A stretch of 9,164 nt of DNA from Dehalococcoidales bacterium (GTDB taxonomy: Bacteria > Chloroflexota > Dehalococcoidia > Dehalococcoidales > GCA-2688105). The stretch spans positions 1 through 9,164 of the forward strand of contig DAOWJS010000030.1 of assembly GCA_030640255.1 (NCBI GenBank). Reading direction: 5' to 3'. The translations under genes were made by a program, and so were the position numbers. This document shows positions 6,404-9,164 of this stretch, one piece after another; within the stretch, counting starts at the first letter, position 1, and each line of letters starts with the position of its first letter. The notes under the pieces are model-generated. The model made no database searches. It saw only the letters and a list, made by a program, of their open reading frames with translations, and was not told the DNA's origin.

Positions 6404-6814
6404 CTAGAAATGCACCTCCATCGCTCTGGGAGGGCAAGCCAGTATACACAGTCCACAAGCCAGACATTTTTCATTATCAAATTTGACAAGTCGGGTTAAG
6501 GGGTCAACCTCAAAAGCACCGGTGGGGCAAATAGTTATACAGGCACCACAATGGGTGCATCTTTCCTCATTGCGAATAACATCTTGGCTAAGCGATTGAA
6601 TCCTCACTCCAGTCGTAGTCAAATACCTGATACCCTCATCATAATCCTCTCGTTCCCCTTTCAACTCTAAAACCATTAGGCCTTCTTCCTGCGGGGTAAC
6701 TGAAGCCTTTAAAATGTTAAATTCAAGGTCATAATCCTTAATTAGCCGGTATACTATAGGCCGGTCTACCAGACGCTTTGGGAAATGTAGCACTATTCTT
6801 TTGGAAACAGTCAT
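6404..6814 (-). CDS. NIL domain / 2x[4Fe-4S] ferredoxin
   Basis: A two-domain electron carrier. Residues 1-78 form a NIL domain (RIVLHFPKRL, NI, MVLELKG, GVRI). Residues 82-130 form a bacterial-type ferredoxin with two complete cluster motifs: C86, C89, C92, C96 and C117, C120, C123, C127, both followed by Pro in the CP form. Proteins of this architecture are encoded with DUF39 and are thought to supply the two electrons needed when sulfide is added to aspartate semialdehyde to form homocysteine. The ATG at 6814 has GAGG 5 nt upstream, and that Shine-Dalgarno is the end of a repeat element (6818-6902) lying between this gene and the CxxC gene. The next gene starts 3 nt after its stop. Confidence 0.93.
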   Translation of the reverse strand: MTVSKRIVLHFPKRLVDRPIVYRLIKDYDLEFNILKASVTPQEEGLMVLELKGEREDYDEGIRYLTTTGVRIQSLSQDVIRNEERCTHCGACITICPTGAFEVDPLTRLVKFDNEKCLACGLCILACPPRAMEVHF

Positions 6815-6817
6815 AAC

Positions 6818-6902
6818 AACCTCACCCCCTGTATCCCCCTCTCCTTTAGAAGGAGAGGGGGAAAGATTCGCTTGAAGGGGCTTCGCCCCTTCAAGCTACC
6901 CT
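6818..6902 (+). repeat. GC-rich double-hairpin repeat inside the homocysteine operon
   Basis: An 85-nt element with two perfect palindromes. The first has 12-bp arms at 6835-6846 and 6850-6861 with loop TAG. The second has 12-bp arms at 6870-6881 and 6885-6896 with loop TTC. Its outer end AACCTCACCCCCT and the first palindrome recur at 8531-8573, and the 18-mer GCCCCTTCAAGCTACCCT (6885-6902) recurs at 8729-8746. In the mRNA (- strand) the hairpins fall between two cistrons without a U-run, so they are not a standard terminator. The AACCTC end supplies the Shine-Dalgarno of the next gene. Confidence 0.8.
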
Positions 6903-6938
6903 TCATCGTTATTTAATTACCTAGAGAGATGAAACTTC

Positions 6939-7211
6939 TTACTTATGGGGCGGATAGTCAATAAGCTCCGCTGTGTAGTTGATGGCAGCGCCCTGCTTGA
7001 TGAGCTCCTCACCAGTATATTCCGGATAATCCGGAATCTCTATTGTAATAGGCACTTCTTTCAATCTAGTTTTTAGCTCTTCCACTCCGCAATCAAAGCA
7101 GTAGTCCTCATACTTGGCGTGCCCTTTTTCATCAACTGCTTCCATGTGGATAATTGAAATGAGACCATCTTCAAAGCTCTCTTTACCACATTTAGTACAT
7201 CTTATCATCAC
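6939..7211 (-). CDS. 90-aa CxxC/CxxC zinc-ribbon-like protein, function unknown
   Basis: A small acidic soluble protein with two cysteine pairs, C5-x-x-C8 and C38-x-x-C41, spaced as a zinc ribbon or rubredoxin-like knuckle. The second half (VPITIEIPDYPEYTGEELIK) is acidic and aromatic with no recognised motif. I cannot name the family. It lies 46 nt downstream of the DUF39 gene on the same strand and upstream of the NIL-ferredoxin, so it is likely co-transcribed with the homocysteine genes. It might hold zinc, iron or persulfide sulfur for them; that is inference. AGGAG lies upstream of tandem ATG codons at 7211 and 7208; the first is used here, but either could be the start. Confidence 0.8.
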   Translation of the reverse strand: MMIRCTKCGKESFEDGLISIIHMEAVDEKGHAKYEDYCFDCGVEELKTRLKEVPITIEIPDYPEYTGEELIKQGAAINYTAELIDYPPHK

Positions 7212-7257
7212 CCTTCTCCTGTAAATTACTTTATTTAAGCAATTTTCAAACTAGGGT

Positions 7258-8466
7258 CTACTCCTCAAGTGGGCGTTCTTTAAGTGGTTTGAAGGTTATG
7301 CCCGACTCTACACCAGGTAGAGGCGCCACCGACTCAGTTAGCAGGAATTTCCCGGATGTTATCCACTCCTTTAGAATGGTGGCAATCTCTACCGCCCGTG
7401 GGTAGCTAGACAGGGAAGCCGTAGGCACCTCCTTACCCTGAATTACTATCTTGCCACTCTTCAGTTGAGCATAACTGACTTCGTCCAGAATATCTGGTTT
7501 CAACTGTACATACGCATCTGAATAATCTATCACCGGGGCAAAAATTCCATCGTCACTTACCGCTGTATACTGTAAGATTTCTTCGGAGAGAATAGGGATG
7601 GGGATACCAATGCCCACGGTTAAGGTGCAACCATAGCCTAGCATGCTGGTTCCTATCAGCCATCGGGGACTCATCTGCTTCAAATCACCTATCACCGAGA
7701 GTGTTCCGGCACCTCTCCTCGGTACCCCGTTATCAGAGCGAAGCACATTGGGATTATGCTGAGTACCGTGCCAGGCGACAAAACCGATGCCACCACCCAA
7801 GAATATCTTGGTGCCTATGCCAATAGTCTTATAATAGGGGTCATTAAATAATGGGGAAAGCTGCCCGGCGGTAGAGTAGTTAGCATTGCCCATGTCAGAT
7901 TTTAGCACCCCCATATAGGTATAAATTGTCCTGTCCGACAGGTTCACCGCTACATTATAATTCTGGCAAGCATTCCTGATGTTAAACAGCACTGTCTCGT
8001 TGAGGTCTCTTATATTAATCCAGGTTTCCAGCCTTCTTCTGGGATAACAATCCGTGCCGTAAGCAGTGGCTACTAGCCTGATGTCCTTCCCGGCGACAAG
8101 TTCTTCAATTACATGCCCGCCACCATAGTTGAATTCACCGGGATAGACCTTGTTTCTGGGGTCATCATCTGGGAGGGCGTTAGCCCCTATGTATATGTCT
8201 ACCGCAGCGAACCCGGCATAAGCGGGAACATCATTAAGATAGACTTTGCCTCCACCTAGCTTTATTCGCGGCTTGGAGTGCCCGATATTAAGGTAGGCGC
8301 CAGATGAACACATGGGACCAAAGGTGCCGGTAGTAACTACATCTACCTCCTGAGCCGCCTTGTTCACGCCTTTCTGTTTAACAATGCCTATTATCTCTTC
8401 AGCAGTAACTACTACGGCTTTGCCTTCTCGTATCTTCTCATTTATTTCCTCAATCGTTTTTGACAT
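7258..8466 (-). CDS. Homocysteine biosynthesis protein, DUF39/HcyBio family (COG1900)
   Basis: A 402-aa HcyBio-domain protein, the proposed catalyst that inserts sulfide-derived sulfur into aspartate semialdehyde to form homocysteine. It needs reducing equivalents, expected from the NIL-ferredoxin two genes downstream. The family pattern is visible in VVTTGTFGPMCSSGAYLN (43-60), KVYLNDVPAYAG (74-85), GGGHVIEELVAGK (115-127) and AYGTDCYPRR (135-144). C53 and C140 occupy the positions where conserved, functionally important cysteines are expected, C53 being the likeliest persulfide carrier. The protein ends after the HcyBio domain and lacks the C-terminal CBS pair found in some archaeal relatives. 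The start at 8466 gives the usual N-terminus (TIEEINEKIREGKAVVVTAEE); only AAGGA lies against the ATG, and the promoter predicts a nearly leaderless mRNA. Confidence 0.93.
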   Translation of the reverse strand: MSKTIEEINEKIREGKAVVVTAEEIIGIVKQKGVNKAAQEVDVVTTGTFGPMCSSGAYLNIGHSKPRIKLGGGKVYLNDVPAYAGFAAVDIYIGANALPDDDPRNKVYPGEFNYGGGHVIEELVAGKDIRLVATAYGTDCYPRRRLETWINIRDLNETVLFNIRNACQNYNVAVNLSDRTIYTYMGVLKSDMGNANYSTAGQLSPLFNDPYYKTIGIGTKIFLGGGIGFVAWHGTQHNPNVLRSDNGVPRRGAGTLSVIGDLKQMSPRWLIGTSMLGYGCTLTVGIGIPIPILSEEILQYTAVSDDGIFAPVIDYSDAYVQLKPDILDEVSYAQLKSGKIVIQGKEVPTASLSSYPRAVEIATILKEWITSGKFLLTESVAPLPGVESGITFKPLKERPLEE

Positions 8467-8475
8467 ATCCTTAAG

Positions 8476-8504
8476 ATGATAATATTAACTCGTGGGCTTG
8501 TCAA
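8476..8504 (-). promoter_or_regulatory. Sigma-70 type promoter of the homocysteine cluster
   Basis: Reading leftward, TTGACA (8504-8499), a 17-nt spacer and TATCAT (8481-8476) form a strong promoter. Transcription should begin near 8469, about 3 nt before the DUF39 ATG at 8466, so the first cistron would be almost leaderless. I see no riboswitch, and there is no room for one in such a short leader. Confidence 0.68.
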
Positions 8505-8547
8505 TTTACCTGGTCTTGAGATTATTTATTAACCTCACCCCCTTTGT

Positions 8548-8573
8548 CCCCCTCTCCTTCAAAGGAGAGGGGG
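8548..8573. repeat. Palindrome in left arm of the composite repeat
   Basis: Perfect 12-bp arms, CCCCCTCTCCTT (8548-8559) and its complement (8562-8573), separated by CA. The arms are identical to those at 6835-6861 in the homocysteine operon; only the loop differs. Confidence 0.8.
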
Positions 8574-8585
8574 AGATGGTTATAT

Positions 8586-8605
8586 AAGAGAGACTAGCCT
8601 CTCTT
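8586..8605. repeat. Short stem-loop
   Basis: AAGAGAG (8586-8592) pairs with CTCTCTT (8599-8605) around a 6-nt loop. Not followed by a T-run on either strand. Confidence 0.45.
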
Positions 8606-8645
8606 GACTCTCCTTATCCTAGAGTAGTAATTGGTTAAATCAAAA

Positions 8646-8661
8646 AGGGGCTAACGCCCCT
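8646..8661. repeat. AGGGGC-taac-GCCCCT stem-loop, copy 1
   Basis: Six-bp perfect stem with TAAC loop. The same stem and loop recur at 8718-8735. Confidence 0.6.
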
Positions 8662-8717
8662 CTTATACCCGCAGAAGATTGGCTTTCTTTATTTAAGGAG
8701 GGGGATGATTATTTTTT

Positions 8718-8746
8718 AAGGGGCTAACGCCCCTTCAAGCTACCCT
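8718..8746. repeat. AAGGGGC-taac-GCCCCTT stem-loop, copy 2, with shared flank
   Basis: Seven-bp perfect stem with TAAC loop (8718-8735). Its right arm and flank (GCCCCTTCAAGCTACCCT, 8729-8746) are identical to 6885-6902. A T-run precedes rather than follows it on the + strand, so it is not a + strand terminator. Confidence 0.65.
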
Positions 8747-8777
8747 CAATAAGCGCCTTTATTTCGTAATGGGGAGT

Positions 8778-8802
8778 TTTAGAGGGGCAAAGCTCCTCTA
8801 AA
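8778..8802. repeat. TTTAGAGGGGC stem-loop
   Basis: Eleven-bp stem (8778-8788 with 8792-8802) with one G-T wobble and an AAA loop. Followed by GACATT, with no T-run. Confidence 0.55.
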
Positions 8803-8813
8803 GACATTGCCTT

Positions 8814-8840
8814 CCCCTTCCCCTTGATAAGGGGAAGGGG
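8814..8840. repeat. Palindrome in right arm of the composite repeat
   Basis: Perfect 12-bp arms, CCCCTTCCCCTT (8814-8825) and its complement (8829-8840), with a 3-nt GAT loop. The architecture matches 8548-8573, but the stem sequence is a variant. Confidence 0.8.
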
Positions 8841-8969
8841 ATACAGGGGATAGGGTTAATAGCCGAGTGTAATAGGTCTCTTAATAGTCCTCCCAAACCC
8901 CCAACCTACTCCATATCCAATAGTCTCTTTTCGCCAGTTATCTTCTGGAGGTCGGTTATGTCCTGATAG

Positions 8970-8978
8970 TGGTATAAT
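8970..8978 (+). promoter_or_regulatory. Extended -10 promoter of the rightward membrane-protein gene
   Basis: TGGTATAAT is a perfect extended -10 element (TGn plus TATAAT). No good -35 hexamer is visible 16-18 nt upstream, as is usual for this class. The start would fall near 8985, giving a leader of about 32 nt with AAGGAGG (9001-9007) 9 nt before the ATG. Confidence 0.55.
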
Positions 8979-9016
8979 ATTATCTATATTAGTCACATTT
9001 AAGGAGGGTGGTTACG

Positions 9017-9164
9017 ATGTGGGAATGGTTTATTACTAACGGGGTATGGATATTAATTGCCGTGGTGGTGGGGCTCGTTCTCTTCTATCTTCTCCGGCAC
9101 TGGGCTCCCCACCTTGTAGCCAAAGTCGTGCCCAAGCCGTGGCAAGAGCAACTGAAAGGCAGCC
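9017..9164 (+). CDS. Membrane protein N-terminus, possibly MscS-type mechanosensitive channel (3' end outside window)
   Basis: Only 49 complete codons are visible. The protein starts MWEWFITNGVWILIAVVVGL, with a single transmembrane helix spanning about residues 10-26, then a basic, amphipathic segment (LLRHWAPHLVAKVVPKPWQE). A short N-terminus, one helix and a basic linker would suit the first helix of a small MscS-family channel, which would open under membrane tension, but no diagnostic motif lies in the window. The start is well supported by AGGAGG (9002-9007) and the extended -10 promoter upstream. It is transcribed away from the homocysteine cluster. Confidence 0.6.
   Translation, partial: MWEWFITNGVWILIAVVVGLVLFYLLRHWAPHLVAKVVPKPWQEQLKGS

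Larger units (their letters stand above)
8527..8861. mobile_element. MITE-like composite repeat with imperfect terminal inverted repeats
   Basis: The segment begins TATTAACC (8527-8534) and ends with its exact reverse complement GGTTAATA (8854-8861). The similarity continues inward imperfectly for about 35 nt on each side, each arm running into its own perfect hairpin. TA flanks the TTAACC ends, as would follow TA-target insertion. It encodes no transposase. Inside are further short stem-loops with GGGGC and GCCCC stems. It could be a single MITE-like unit or several shorter palindromic repeats accumulated side by side. Confidence 0.5.
8467..9016. other. Gene-free, repeat-rich divergent intergenic region
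   Basis: This 550-bp stretch separates the leftward homocysteine cluster from a rightward membrane-protein gene. I see no plausible coding frame. It holds the homocysteine promoter at its left edge, a block of hairpins and inverted repeats (about 8527-8861), and the promoter and leader of the rightward gene (8970-9016). About 110 nt (8862-8969) carry nothing I can assign. Confidence 0.8.

Noticed and set aside
6870..6896. Strong hairpin as a Rho-independent terminator within the homocysteine operon
   Set aside because: No T-run follows the stem on either strand; it matches a dispersed repeat and lies between co-oriented, functionally linked genes.
8467..8526. SAM or other methionine-responsive riboswitch before the homocysteine cluster
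   Set aside because: The predicted transcription start leaves only a few leader nucleotides, and no riboswitch-like fold is visible upstream.
8718..8735. Stem-loop beside a T-run as terminator
   Set aside because: The T-run precedes the stem on the + strand and would be an A-run after it on the - strand, so polarity is wrong.
8527..8861. CRISPR array
   Set aside because: Repeats are palindromic, variable in length, irregularly spaced and in both orientations, with no uniform spacers or cas genes.

Overview
The window looks like chromosomal sequence from a bacterium, most likely a Chloroflexota member near the Dehalococcoidia. The protein families and the style of GC-rich palindromic repeats suggest this, but no rRNA or other decisive marker is present, so the taxonomy is inference. 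Gene order and codon use look uniform, with no phage, integrase or plasmid genes.

Left half (1-5326, + strand): the 3' end of a ROK-family sugar kinase overlaps galU by 4 bp. A 104-bp gap follows, holding a repeat-derived segment and a strong promoter, and then alaS (872 aa). Downstream lie a possible 50-codon ORF, ruvX and a tgt reading frame. Three things stand out here. The alaS promoter predicts an almost leaderless mRNA. ruvX has a well-placed Shine-Dalgarno in front of an ACG codon. The tgt frame has lost about 170 internal residues, including the catalytic nucleophile region, while staying in frame.

Right half (8466-5377, - strand): a five-gene cluster reads, in transcription order, DUF39/HcyBio homocysteine-biosynthesis protein, a 90-aa CxxC/CxxC protein, a NIL-domain 2x[4Fe-4S] ferredoxin, a UPF0280/COG2122 (ApbE-like) protein, and a stand-alone 80-aa NIL protein. 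The DUF39, NIL-ferredoxin and COG2122 proteins match the set implicated, mainly from work in Methanosarcina, in reductive sulfuration of aspartate semialdehyde with sulfide to give homocysteine. The CxxC protein and free NIL protein are candidate extra subunits or regulators. The cluster has its own TTGACA-17-TATCAT promoter, again predicting a nearly leaderless first mRNA.

The gene-free stretch 8467-9016 is packed with GC-rich hairpins. Much of it (about 8527-8861) is bounded by imperfect inverted repeats flanked by TA, like a MITE. Related pieces sit inside the homocysteine operon (6818-6902), upstream of alaS (1283-1315), and, as a short end-like motif, at the tgt start. After it, an extended -10 promoter and strong Shine-Dalgarno lead into the start of a membrane protein, possibly an MscS-type channel, cut by the window edge.
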